DNA of 64,000 nucleotides from Siderastrea siderea (taxonomy: Eukaryota > Cnidaria > Anthozoa > Scleractinia > Rhizangiidae), in the NCBI GenBank assembly GCA_964030785.1, contig OZ034974.1, forward strand, positions 49,176,355 through 49,240,354, in the 5' to 3' direction. The notes below the pieces were generated by a model. It searched no databases, was not told the origin of the DNA, and saw only the letters and a list, made by a program, of their open reading frames with translations. The translations under genes and the position numbers were made by a program. Positions 10,801-19,345 of the stretch are shown here, one piece after another. The stretch's first letter is position 1. The number at the start of each line of letters is the position of its first letter.

Positions 10801-13800
10801 AGCGTTACTAAGTAGTATGGTTTTTTAGGCGGCGCATGTGCGGTAACGCACGTGAGGCCATCTCGTAAAATGCACTTTTTTCGTTTTCGTCGTCGTCTAA
10901 GTCAGTTACTTAGTCTTCTTGAGTTCGCGCGGCCTTTTGAACAGTGGGTTTGATGTTGTAATGACGTAAGCACATAGATTGTATCAGGTTGGAAATCCAA
11001 TCTATCAAATACCGGACATACTAGCACTTGAACAAACAATCATGATCTTTAGTGAAGATCTTTTTAAGTTGAATTTAATTTTCCATCTAAGATCGCAGAA
11101 AACTCCAGGGCAGTATTGACAAAATACATTAGAATCGCTGCAGACGTGTTTATAAAACGTGTTTTTAAAGGGAATACGGTCATTACGGTGACAGATCGTG
11201 ACAGTGCGCCATATCGGATGTCTTGTAATATATGTTTACATACATTTAATTCCTTACATATCGGAAGTGTAAATTGTCGATATCAGGTCATCGGAAACCA
11301 GGAACTACTAAAGTGCATTACATTCAGGAAGTGCTAATTGTGCAAAGGAGGTCAGCGAAGGGCAATGTTAAAAGTCTGTTGTACTTTTCTGTTTGAAGTA
11401 GTGCTGGTTATGAAAAAATGAACGGTAGAAAGGAGTCTAATTTCTTTTTTGGGGGTTTTGCGGCGTATCCAACTTAAGTAAAGGTAAAACGGGTTTTCAA
11501 AGGGAATACGGTGACAGATCGTGACAGTGCACGCAGATTGCAGGAGAACACAAATAATTGTTATCGTTTTCGTGACCTTTTAACAAAACCCGTATTATAT
11601 CAAGTTGCCTGTCAACAACTCGCGATTGATAGCCTTTCGTGGTCTTAGCTGATATGCGATTTCAAAAAGAGGAGATTGTCGCTGTTGCTTTTTAAAAAAG
11701 GGGAAGGGGAAGAGGGGGGTGGGGGTGGGTGAGAGACTATCCGCCGCCTGTAAATTCTTCAGATTTCTTGTTTATCTTGCAAACTGTGGATAAAAAGCTT
11801 CGTCACTGGAAGTCGTTTGGGAAACCTAGCGAAATGCTGGTGGTATCCCTGTGATTGCCTCATGCTAAAGAACCCGGGTTAAGTGCTGGCCGTGTGGGTG
11901 GCCTGTGGCTCTGAGTGCCACCCAACCTTAAAGGGGCACTTTCATACATGTCATATCTATCTTTAAAAAGCCAAAAAACGGACAAATGGTGGTCGAGTTC
12001 TGTGACAAAATGTTTATTCTAATGCATGAAAATTAATGATGGCCAGGCGTGCGTTTCTGTAGCCTGTGAATAGGCTCCGCGGTGAGGAAAAAACGCGAAA
12101 AAAGAAAAGGGCGATCGAAACGAGCCGAGTGTAGACTGGGGAAGAGGACGGGCCTCTTCCCAGTCTACGCTTGGCTCGTTTCGCTCGCCGCGGTTTTTAC
12201 CGCGTTTTTTCCCCACCGCGGAGCCTGTCCACAGGCTAGAGTTCTCGAAAGTCCCGAAACTTTTCAGGCGCGCTAATTGATACCGTATCTTGAAAACGAA
12301 AAAGTTCGCTATAAGAAGCTTTGCTGTAAGTTAAAGATGACTCATCTTTAAAGCCGTGTTGAAAAAACAGCTTTGTATAATGAGTGGTTCATATTCTTAC
12401 ACATGGCTCTTCAGGGCTTTCGAAAACCGCGTACCAGGATCAAAGCGAGCTCCAAACCTAGAAAGGCTGGCCGATAATATCATGTTTAGTTTCCTTGTGT
12501 CTTCAATAAAACTGTTCATACCTGATCAAGAAGCAATTCATGTATGAGAAAAGTTGACTTACATATGAATTTTGGCATTTCTGACCGAAAAACCAAGAAA
12601 GACTCCAAGATATTGCCCATTTTAACTTAGCATGTTATTGTTATATTTTAGCGCGATCAGTTACGACTGGGTGTGGATGAAATCATGGATCGCTTCAACC
12701 CGTCAGTAAAACATCACATTTACGAGGTACACTTTGTACCAGTCGTGAGGAGAATGGGCAGTGATAGGTGAGAACACCCCCAACTTAAGAGAATCGAAGA
12801 TCTGTAACCAGGATTCATGGTAATGATAAAAAATAAAACGTTCTCTGGTTAAAAATTGTTTAAAAATCTATAAGCTTTCGACAACCGTCCTGTTGTCTTC
12901 AACGGTTAGAAAAAAACGACTATGTAAAATGAATATTTAAAAAAGTAGAGAAATAATAAACGCGAAAGAATGTAAAGTAAGAATGCTGAAAGTGTGAAAA
13001 GCTAATGTTTGCTTAAAAGAATGCGATACTGATTGGGAGCAGGCATGAGTTATTGTCAGCGTCAACACTTTTTGCAGTATGCCAAGACTCGAGGATCTTA
13101 AGGTGGCGATAATCAGCTTTGTCGATAATAAATGTATTATTAAAGTCAATCTGGTGGTTCTTGGACCAGGCGTGGTTTGCCACATTAGAGCCTTTAGTGT
13201 GCATTTTCACGTTTCTAGTGCGCTCTTTCTTTCTGGTGTTAAATGGCCTTCCGGTTTCGCCAATAAACTTCCAACTTAGCCTTGCATTGTCTGTTGTAAT
13301 TCGAAAACCAAAGTAACCAAACGCAAATAAAGCGTTTTGCAGTTTGCATTTAAAAAGCGCTCTAAGTGTGGAAAGTAACTTGCATTTGCTCTAGTTTTGC
13401 ATTACTACGTTGTGTGATTGGTTACAGTAATTCGTGCCACTTTCTCAACCAATAACAAACAAACCCAAAACCAATCCTGACTTGCTCGCACGCGTTTTCC
13501 CGCGCTTGACGCTTGTTACATGTGTGTATTTGCTTTCGGTTCTGATTGGTTCATCCTGTTGTTTGTGTCTGTTTTGATTGGCCAGAGTGATTACTTTGAC
13601 CAATCACAACAGGAACAAAACACAAAATGAACCAATCAGAAGTCAAAGCAAATACAAACGCGTGCATTGGTTTTGGTTTTATTCCTGATTGGCTGAGAAA
13701 GTGGTGAGAGCTTTTTTAACCAATCAGAGAGGGTAGTAAAGCAAACCCAAAGCAAACACAACATTACTTTCGACACTCAATTGAAAACTGCTCTAATAAA

Positions 13801-14125
13801 GCTCATACTGCTATGCTTTCTCTCTTTTAGCCCTACTTCTCGCGTCCAAGTCGAAGACCGATTTGTGGTAGAGATTAGAATTGTCAGTTGTCCTGGTCTG
13901 GTATACATGACTCCTAACGGAAAGTATGAATCCCTCATTATTGTGTATTCTCTCATCGCTATTACGTCGCTTTCTGTTTTCCTGTAACTTCTATCAACAA
14001 TCGTTTTCTGTCGTTTGCAGGTGCTTCTTTCGTCACAAGAGTAGAAATGAAGAGGTATTGTTAATTACTTGTCGAAATCGTTCTTCAAAAGGTATCATCA
14101 TTATCGTCATCGTCATAATAATAAT

Positions 14126-14173
<48 letters not shown>

Positions 14174-15745
14174 TTATTAGGAAAATTTCTCACATACGTG
14201 GTTTTCAGAAAGGTCCTAAATAAAGATTATAAAAGTAAGATGTAAAAACTATTAAAACAAGATGCAATAAGTAGGAAAAAAACTATGTACAATTCCTACT
14301 CTCATCATCATCAGTGTTACATTAGGGTCATAATGTGATAGATTTTTCTGACCGCTGTTCCTACCCCTGTACCTGCTGAAATTTCTGATCCCTGCCGTTT
14401 CCAGTGATAAATTAGGATCCCTGTTCCCATGTAAATGGTACAGCTAATCCTTGGACAGTTCAACACGATAAGATAATTTATTGGACACACTCGGAGGGGC
14501 TTTTCTGCGACAATGAATAATCTTTTTTTAAAAAGAAAAAACTGACGTCGACCCCATGGCTTGGGTCTCCTACCAGCCTTCTGATCCCTGATCCCCGCTT
14601 CCGATCCCCGATCCCCGATCCCTGATCCCTGATCCCTGATCCCTGATCCCTGATCCCTGATCCCTGATCCCCGATCCCTGATCCCCTATCCCTGATCTCC
14701 GCTTCCGCTTCCTGATCCCATCCCCTGGTTTGTTGATTTTATATACCTGGGCCCGGTTGTTCAAAAGGTGGACAACGCTATCTTATCCGGTGGATAAATG
14801 ATACCAAAACAGAGTACACTATCTACTGGGTAGTGATTTATCCGGTGGACAGGGTTATCCTCTTTTTGAACAACCGGGGCCAGGGGGGTATTCCCTTGTA
14901 TGTAAGATATGTGTCACCCCAGGGGTATGGTTTTTCAGTCGTTTTGGTCTGAAAAATGGGTATGGAATTTAACTATTTTGTTCTGAAGGTCTGAAAACGG
15001 GTATGGATGTTAGGGTCAAGGTGTGAAAACGGGTATTGGAAAATTACATATTTTGGTCTGAAGTAGGGTCAAGAGAACCAGGCACTCCCCACCAAACATT
15101 CTGAGCAGCACCCCCCCCCCTCCCCCTTGGGGCCATATAGCTCTTTACGACCATGAATTAATCGAAGATCAGGTTTATTGTTCCGTTGAAATATTAGGAA
15201 CTGTACCAATAAACTCAAACGCTGATTTCTTCAACAGTATACGACTCAGGAAGTGCGAGAGAAGACCATCAAAGAACAAGAGAATCTTTATAGTAGTGAA
15301 ATGAACAGGTAGCAGAAATCGTTCATCTTTGTCCTACAGTAAAGAGCTCTTTCTTTTGCTTTAAAGTAATTTAAACAGGAGAATGTCGCCTGTGAAAAAT
15401 TTGACCTTGGGGCAACTAAAGAAGTCATAGTCCCCATTGGATAACCTTCTGACAGGCAAAATTAAACTGAGCGATTTATCTTCTTCTTTTTTTTTTTTTT
15501 CATTTAGTTTACGAAAGGAGTTGGAAGAGATGAAAAGACAGTTAGGCCAGAAGTCAAAAGTTACTCATAAAACGTCTCCGAGTGTAAATCTACAAGACAA
15601 CCTCTCAACGTTAACACTCGAAGAAAAGTCGCCCTTAAATGGGGAATACGGATCACGGATTGCTGGGACTGCTGTGGCCTCCTCTGACTCGCTGATCGAG
15701 TCACAAGTGCATGATATGCAGGAGGCAAACTGTGTTATTTCTTGA
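4820..15745 (+). CDS. SLFNL1: Schlafen-like AlbA_2 domain protein with C-terminal CaaX box
   Basis: Exons: 4820-4873, 5530-5603, 7208-7406, 8128-8204, 8353-8397 (optional, 45 nt), 10344-10479, 12652-12767, 13831-13923, 14021-14054, 15238-15308, 15508-15745. All junctions are GT/AG and in phase; the sum is 1137 nt (378 residues plus stop). The N-terminus is basic, then Ser/Asp/Glu-rich. The core reads PFSEDDLHDF, then SLCAFLNSG, GTIYLGIRHDG and 'FFRH', the order expected for the AlbA_2 fold of Schlafen proteins. A predicted coiled coil follows (REKTIKEQEN, LRKELEEMKRQLG), and the protein ends in CVIS. Schlafens are RNA-binding or RNA-cleaving proteins in other animals; the SLFNL1 role is unclear to me. 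Uncertain points: the start (the first exon is open upstream of ATG 4820 to its acceptor at 4785), the exon 3 donor, exon 5 use, and the exon 6 acceptor beside an inserted MITE. SLFNL1-type is my best match from memory, not a search result. Confidence 0.8.
5868..6500 (-). pseudogene. Non-LTR retrotransposon remnant (C-terminal part of reverse transcriptase ORF)
   Basis: Reading the minus strand gives ADGFQLNESKCKELRIS, then SAKLLGVVVSDNLRW, SICKKAATCLYFLKQLKR, YICPVLEYACPVFH, EMLQKRALQII and ERRQALSKALF. This is the thumb and post-RT region typical of CR1/L2-like LINEs in invertebrates. The palm domain with the catalytic YADD motif is absent, and the 5' side stops near 6500, so the copy is 5'-truncated, as LINE insertions often are. 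It lies in intron 2 of the Schlafen-like gene, in antisense. Confidence 0.85.
7208..8397 (+). CDS. SLFNL1: Schlafen-like gene, exons 3-5: acidic linker and start of the AlbA_2 domain
   Basis: Exon 3 (7208-7406) encodes a Ser/Asp/Glu-rich linker with SGKRSSTGESDGFSD and YDETDGDTDGE, likely disordered. Its donor (GATGAT|GTGTGT) is modest; CTG|GTGACT a little upstream is also in phase. Exon 4 (8128-8204) encodes TDVDSEKYYIQGY and PFSEDDLHDF, the counterpart of the Schlafen P-[FY]-x-E-x4-E-F-K motif, with Asp in place of the second Glu. Exon 5 (8353-8397) is exactly 45 nt with the same phase at both ends, so its use or skipping leaves the frame unchanged. Skipping it would bring the DF motif closer to the CAFLN helix, nearer the spacing usual for the family. 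Confidence 0.7.
7460..7738 (+). mobile_element. tRNA-like SINE, family A, with AT-rich tail
   Basis: The head carries GTGTTGAAAGCACTCGCC and the B-box-like GGGTTCAATTCCTGG, followed by the family body (TATGTGGGTTGAGTTTG, TTGGTTCTCATCC, TTTTCTCTGGGTACTCCGG). It ends in an ATTT-rich tail near 7738. It begins about 54 bases after the likely end of exon 3 of the Schlafen-like gene, which is why an open frame runs from the exon into the element. Confidence 0.82.
8550..8590. repeat. 10-bp tandem repeat, TCGTGTTGTT
   Basis: Four near-identical copies of TCGTGTTGTT in intron 5 of the Schlafen-like gene. Confidence 0.85.
8930..9166 (-). mobile_element. tRNA-like SINE, family B (Ser-type head), reverse orientation
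   Basis: On the minus strand the head reads 'GTGGCCGAGTGGCTAGG', an A box of Ser/Leu type, then ACTTGAAATCC (anticodon-loop-like), and GGGTTCAAGTCCC as B box. The body includes the word CAACTGGTCTGCC. The same body, 'AACCAGTTGGCTATTTACA', and a similar head occur at 61490-61692. The acceptor-stem halves do not pair, so it is not a working tRNA gene. Confidence 0.8.
9190..9592. repeat. 68-bp satellite, six tandem copies
   Basis: GATGGACTAGCATCCCATCC recurs at about 9198, 9265, 9333, 9401, 9469 and 9537, a period of 67-68 bp, with GTAGCAATACTC and TTGCTTCATGTTTGGG between. It ends against the 'ACAGAAACCGG' tail and the MITE that follows. Intergenic and intronic copies elsewhere in the window show it is dispersed. 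Confidence 0.95.
9612..10334. mobile_element. MITE with long inverted arms beside exon 6 of the Schlafen-like gene
   Basis: The ends GGTTACTCCGGACC (9616-9629) and GGTCCGGAGTAACC (10317-10330) are perfect inverted repeats. Similarity continues inward for about 200 bases (for instance 'AAGCTTAATAAATGTAGA' against 'CTACATTTATTAAGCTT'). Flanking TTAG on the left and TTAA on the right suggest a TTA or TTAA target duplication, as in Harbinger or piggyBac superfamilies. There is no transposase frame. The right end lies 13 bases from the chosen exon acceptor. Confidence 0.88.
10344..14054 (+). CDS. SLFNL1: Schlafen-like gene, exons 6-9: AlbA_2 core
   Basis: Exon 6 (10344-10479) gives SLCAFLNSGKCGTIYLGI and HDGVVAGL, the most diagnostic block of the family. 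Exon 7 (12652-12767) gives RDQLRLGVDEIMDRFNPSV and 'YEVHFVPV'. Exon 8 (13831-13923) gives VVEIRIV and 'YMTPNG'. Exon 9 (14021-14054) gives CFFRHKSRNEE, matching the 'vFvRrnGS' strand. Exon 6 has two possible starts. An acceptor TAATAG ending 10343 is in phase with exons 4 and 5. Alternatively, a run from 9595 through the MITE insertion point would have been in frame before the insertion. The 9595 acceptor lies in a satellite-like tail, so the former is preferred. Confidence 0.78.
12056..12240. mobile_element. GC-rich hairpin MITE, about 185 bp
   Basis: 'TAGCCTGTGAATAGGCTCCG' on the left mirrors 'GAGCCTGTCCACAGGCTA' on the right. The arms continue with 'GAGGAAAAAACGCG', 'CGAAACGAGCC' and 'TAGACTGGGGAAGAGG', meeting near 12150. 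Nearly the whole element is one hairpin, in intron 6 of the Schlafen-like gene. Confidence 0.9.
12840..13300 (-). pseudogene. Penelope-like element remnant: GIY-YIG endonuclease end and 3' tail
   Basis: On the minus strand, 13300 to about 13015 reads WKFIGETGRPFNTRKKER, then GSNVANHAWSKNHQIDF, NNTFIIDKADYRHLKIL and ESWHTAKSVD. This is the IGETGR block and downstream part of the GIY-YIG nuclease of Penelope-like retroelements. Beyond it, the mirror-like 'GACAACAGGACGGTTGTCGA' near 12880 is the kind of short hairpin found at the 3' end of such elements. The reverse transcriptase part is missing. Confidence 0.8.
13345..13790. mobile_element. Foldback MITE rich in CCAAT/ATTGG motifs
   Basis: The arms mirror each other: AAGCGCTCTAAGTGTGGAAAG near 13355 against CTTTCGACACTCAATTG near 13766, and GTATTTGCTTTCGGTTCTGA against 'TCAGAAGTCAAAGCAAATAC'. 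About ten ATTGG or CCAAT words are spread through both arms. Related single-arm copies occur at about 16860-17090 and 28085-28200. It lies just before exon 8 of the Schlafen-like gene. Confidence 0.75.
14107..14176. repeat. (ATC)n microsatellite
   Basis: Simple trinucleotide repeat in intron 9 of the Schlafen-like gene. Confidence 0.97.
14576..14712. repeat. (CTGATCC)n minisatellite
   Basis: Seven-base unit CTGATCC with CCGATCC variants, about 15-18 copies. The minus-strand frame with repeated Gly-Ile-Arg-Asp is an artefact of it. Confidence 0.95.
14749..14882. mobile_element. Short MITE, 'CCGGTTGTTCAAA' family
   Basis: Left GGGCCCGGTTGTTCAAAAGG and right 'TTTTTGAACAACCGGGGCC' are inverted; the inside carries TTATCC(G/A)GTGGAT on both arms. 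The same family is at 39288-39413 and, with a nested insertion, at 25972-26340. Confidence 0.9.
15238..15745 (+). CDS. SLFNL1: Schlafen-like gene, exons 10-11: coiled coil and CaaX tail
   Basis: Exon 10 (15238-15308) and exon 11 (15508-15745) encode a Glu/Lys-rich heptad-like segment (about 40 residues), then a Ser/Thr-rich tail ending QEANCVIS and TGA at 15743-15745. The final four residues, Cys-Val-Ile-Ser, match the CaaX rule with Ser at X, which normally favours farnesyl transferase (compare the H-Ras type). The acceptor of exon 11 follows a long T tract. No stop or frameshift interrupts either exon. Confidence 0.8.
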
Positions 15746-16144
15746 AATAGTCACGGAACAGGCGCAGTAGCGTGATTGTTTTTGCCTGTGGCAGATTTCC
15801 TTCCTCCATCAATTAAGGGACGCATTTTGGCGCCAGAAAGAAAAAGTGATAACAACAACAACAGAAGACGTCCACGCAAAGGCTGTGAAAGATTAGAGTT
15901 TCTCCAACTCAGGACGTCAGCGCCTATGTGTACACGGGCAATTAATCCTTTCGCGCAACATACCAGAGACCGTTCAGTGAATGTAATTAGGAAACTCGTC
16001 CAAAAGCCCTATCACATGAACGTTACTCTCGATTTTCATCTCCCACTTAGCTTTAGAAAAGTTTTGTTTTAGGAAATTGTGTCGTCGTACTTTGCTTTTT
16101 CGTTTCTTGCAAAGAGTAAGTTACCTGGAAATGCTTCTTCTTTT

Positions 16145-16625
16145 ACAGTGATTTTAATAGAAATATTCTTTGGGAAGTGTCTATCCCACAATCCTTTGTT
16201 GCTGCATCAAGAAAGTTTTGTTTTGAAAACGTTCTTTGTTTCTTTTTACATTACTGTTTCACTTCGTGCAGTCTTATCTTTTCATGGCGTCAGAAGTTTG
16301 TAATCGGGGATTGCAATCGGAATGTTCTTCATAAAAGGCCTTTCCTACAAACATTCCCTTGTTATGACGTCAGGAAAGCGTTGCTTCTCAAAAACGGTTT
16401 CCTGTAAGATTTATAATTTAACTGTTGTGTTTCGTGTAGCGTGTGTTTCGTTTTGTTTTAATCAGAATTTTGGCTTATTGTGGATGGGAATTCCTCAGCA
16501 AAGACCTATTTCACAAACATTTCTTTGTTGTCGCTCCAGGGCAGTTTTGCTTTTGCACGAGTTCCTTTACGATACTTCACTGTTTCGTTTCGTGTAGTGT
16601 TGCCTCTCTTTCCTGTAGTGTGAAA
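16145..16625. repeat. Degenerate tandem repeat, three units of about 130-160 bp
   Basis: Three successive blocks share the order GGAAT/GAAAT, 'CCT-TTC--ACAAACATTC', CTTTGTTGT, a CAGG-like word, 'TTTTGCTT', then TGTTTC-CTTCGTGTAGT. Similarity is weak between units, but the order is kept. Confidence 0.5.
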
Positions 16626-16743
16626 CGACGAGGTTAATTTTAATCAGTGACTCACATTAGGAGTTGAAATAACAAGTCTCATTTTCTAATTTATTAAGGT
16701 GACAAGACTGAATTAGCGTAAGGAAGTTATGTTTGACCACTGG

Positions 16744-16749
16744 AATAAA
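16744..16749 (+). terminator. Candidate poly(A) signal of the Schlafen-like gene
   Basis: AATAAA about 1 kb after the stop codon at 15745. It is the first perfect hexamer I noticed in the downstream region. No transcript evidence. Confidence 0.3.
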
Positions 16750-17479
16750 ATATATTTATTGGGTCTTTATTTTGGAGCAGAGTTTTAAACTGATGGTGGG
16801 GCCACAAGCTGTTAAGGAAATGCTTCCGTACAAATGTCCCTGATTTCGTTTATTGGTGTTTATAAAACGCTTGTCAATTGAGTATCGAAAGTAATTCACG
16901 TTTGTTTTGGCTCTGCTTTACTTCGATCTGTGATTGGTTGAAAGAAACTCGCGCCACTTGCTTTACCATTCAGAAGTAAAACCACCCGCGTTTTCCTGCG
17001 CTTGACGCCTGTTACATGTATTTCCCTCAATTTCTGATTGGTTCGTCGGTTAATCTGTGCCTGTCGTGATGGGTAAGAGTTAACGAGCGCTCCACAGAAA
17101 CTGGTGCTGCTTCGGTGGGGGAGCCGTGAAACACTTTAGTTTTTACGGTGGCCAATTAACGTTACATTACCTCAGTTAATATCAATTCTTACACTGAAGT
17201 GACGAGCATGTGCATCGTATTATTCTGCTCTGTCATCAAAGGCACCACCTAAGTCTTGATTTAGTTCCCAATGTCCTCTTTCTTTCCTTCAGAGAGGACC
17301 CTGGAGATGAGATTCACTGATGCAAGTCGATGGCAAAGTCACTGTGGAGGAACACAAAACACAGAGGCTAGAACAAACTCTAGTGCTGTGCGCAAATCTT
17401 AGCAGCTCTTGTTACTGCGCATCTCGGGAAATTCGGGTTTCTTAAGGAATTTGCCCCCTAATTCAACAATATTTTTGTG

Positions 17480-17740
17480 CAGTTTACGACTGTGCGGAAA
17501 AAGTAGGTCGTGGCAAGGACTATCACAGTCCAAAACGAAAATTGGGGGTAACCACGCATTTTTCAGAAATAATTGAACTTGAACTTGGAATGAAATTACC
17601 ATACATTCTTTGTATTTTAACGCTTTTTTTAGAATTATGGTTGCTTAATTATCTCTGAAAAATGCGTGGCTACCCACATTTTTCTTTTTGGATTCCAAAA
17701 ACCCTTGCTAAGATCTACTTTTTCCCCATAGTCATAACCT
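17480..17740. mobile_element. Foldback MITE, about 260 bp
   Basis: The left arm carries GGAAAAAGTAGGTCGTGGCA and GGGTAACCACGCATTTTTC; the right arm carries GAAAAATGCGTGGCTACCC and 'TGCTAAGATCTACTTTTTCC'. The arms are inverted and imperfect, with an AT-rich loop near 17600. Confidence 0.85.
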
Positions 17741-18939
17741 TTACAAAAATACATCTCTATTAGGAGGCACCGTCCTTAACTGACTTTTACTGATGGTCAG
17801 GTTCAGTATCGAATATACTGCTGGCATGTATCGAAATTAAAATGTCGCAGTATCGCGTACTGTGGTATCGAACTGTTCCGTCTGTTTGACTGTTTTCTCA
17901 GTTTACAGTCTGCTCCTTTTTGTTTTAATTAATCTTTTGGCACCTGTATAATTATTTACCCAAGATAATATTAAACGAAAGCCCAAAGTTTCGAAGGTAA
18001 GGAAAAGAAGGAAGTTATGTCAAAAACATTTGTTCCGTTTTTCTTGACTGCTTTAGATTGGCACATTTTTAAATCGAAAACAAGAAAGTTTAAGTTCTAA
18101 AAACTAATTGGCAGAGATAAAACGGTTTCATATATCAGTCTCTTTCTTATGCAAATCATGTTTGGATTGAAAGCTCTCTTGTAAATAGTATAATTATAAT
18201 ACGTTTTGGTTATATCAGTTATTGAAAACCGAGAATACAGCAAGAGTTTTTTAGGTTGTGGCAAAGTGTCAGATGGTAGCACGCAGTTACAATGCTTTGT
18301 TGGAAAAGGAAAAGTATTTTTTTAATGACTTCCAATATTTTTGGGTGAGCACGAATCATAGTAACAAGAATTAATTAACGCAGATAAAATATGCAACGTG
18401 GAAACAAGACAAATTAATTTTAGAGAATGTTGCCAGGAAGTCTGTAGAAAACCCTCAACAGTTGTTTTGACATTATAATTAGTTATTTGCTTTTTTGCGA
18501 GATTTGTCATGACTTTCCTAGAATGCGAGAACTTGTTTTGGGCTCATTGTTCGTCGAATGAAACGGGATGTCGAAGGCACATTACCAGGGCAGAAATGTT
18601 AGCTGAACGCCCATTAGGGAAGCAAAGGTCTGCTCCATGGGGATATCCCAAGGAAATTTGGATGGTGATATGCGGGACAGGATTCAATGCCCTATCTCTA
18701 TTTCAGTCTAGTCGAATCTTATCTTAGACCTATGATTACAAAACATATAATTTTTCCTTTCTCGGGCCAATATCTACACTTGTTTTCAGACAGTAGAGAA
18801 GATAAAAGGGTCGGTGTTTCACCGCTGGTCTCGGCAACATGTTTCAGTTGAATCCTTCAACAAGGAAATTTACTCCACATTGTCTCTCTCAACTCAGGTG
18901 TATTATGGGTAACCCCGTGAACAGTTAGGGAATCCAAAC

Positions 18940-19345
18940 TTAATGCTGGGGGTAGCCCTGTGATGGACTAACATCCCCTTCCGGGGGGGGAGTAGCAATG
19001 CTCCTGATCGCTCAATGCTGGGGGTAGCCCTACCATAGACTAGTATCCCTTCCAGGGGAGGGGAGGGGGGTTGGCAATGCTCCTGGACGCTCAATGCTGG
19101 GGGTAGCCCTGATATAGACTAGTATCCCCTCCAGGGGAGGGAAGGGGGAGTAACAATGCTTCTAGTCACTCAATGCTGGGGTAGCCCTGCCATAGACTAG
19201 CGTCCCCTCCAGGGGAGAGGAGGGGGAGTAGTAATGCTCCTGGTCGCTTAATGTTGGGGGTAGCCCTGCGATGGACAAGCATCCCCTCCAGGGGAGGGGA
19301 GGGGAGGAGGAGTAGCATTGCATCTGGTCGCTTCTTCATGCTACA
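18940..19345. repeat. Diverged satellite block, units of about 75-80 bp
   Basis: Five units of 'CAATGCTGGGGGTAGCCCTG', (T/C)AGACTAG(T/C)(A/G)TCCC and CCAGGGGAGGG. It is a longer, G-richer relative of the 68-bp satellite. Confidence 0.9.

Noticed and set aside
12019..12276. Arg/Lys-rich open frames on both strands
   Set aside because: Both are read from the two arms of a hairpin MITE.
15776..16072. 98-residue open frame after the Schlafen-like stop codon
   Set aside because: It lies in the presumed 3' untranslated region, has no domain, and would need an independent promoter.
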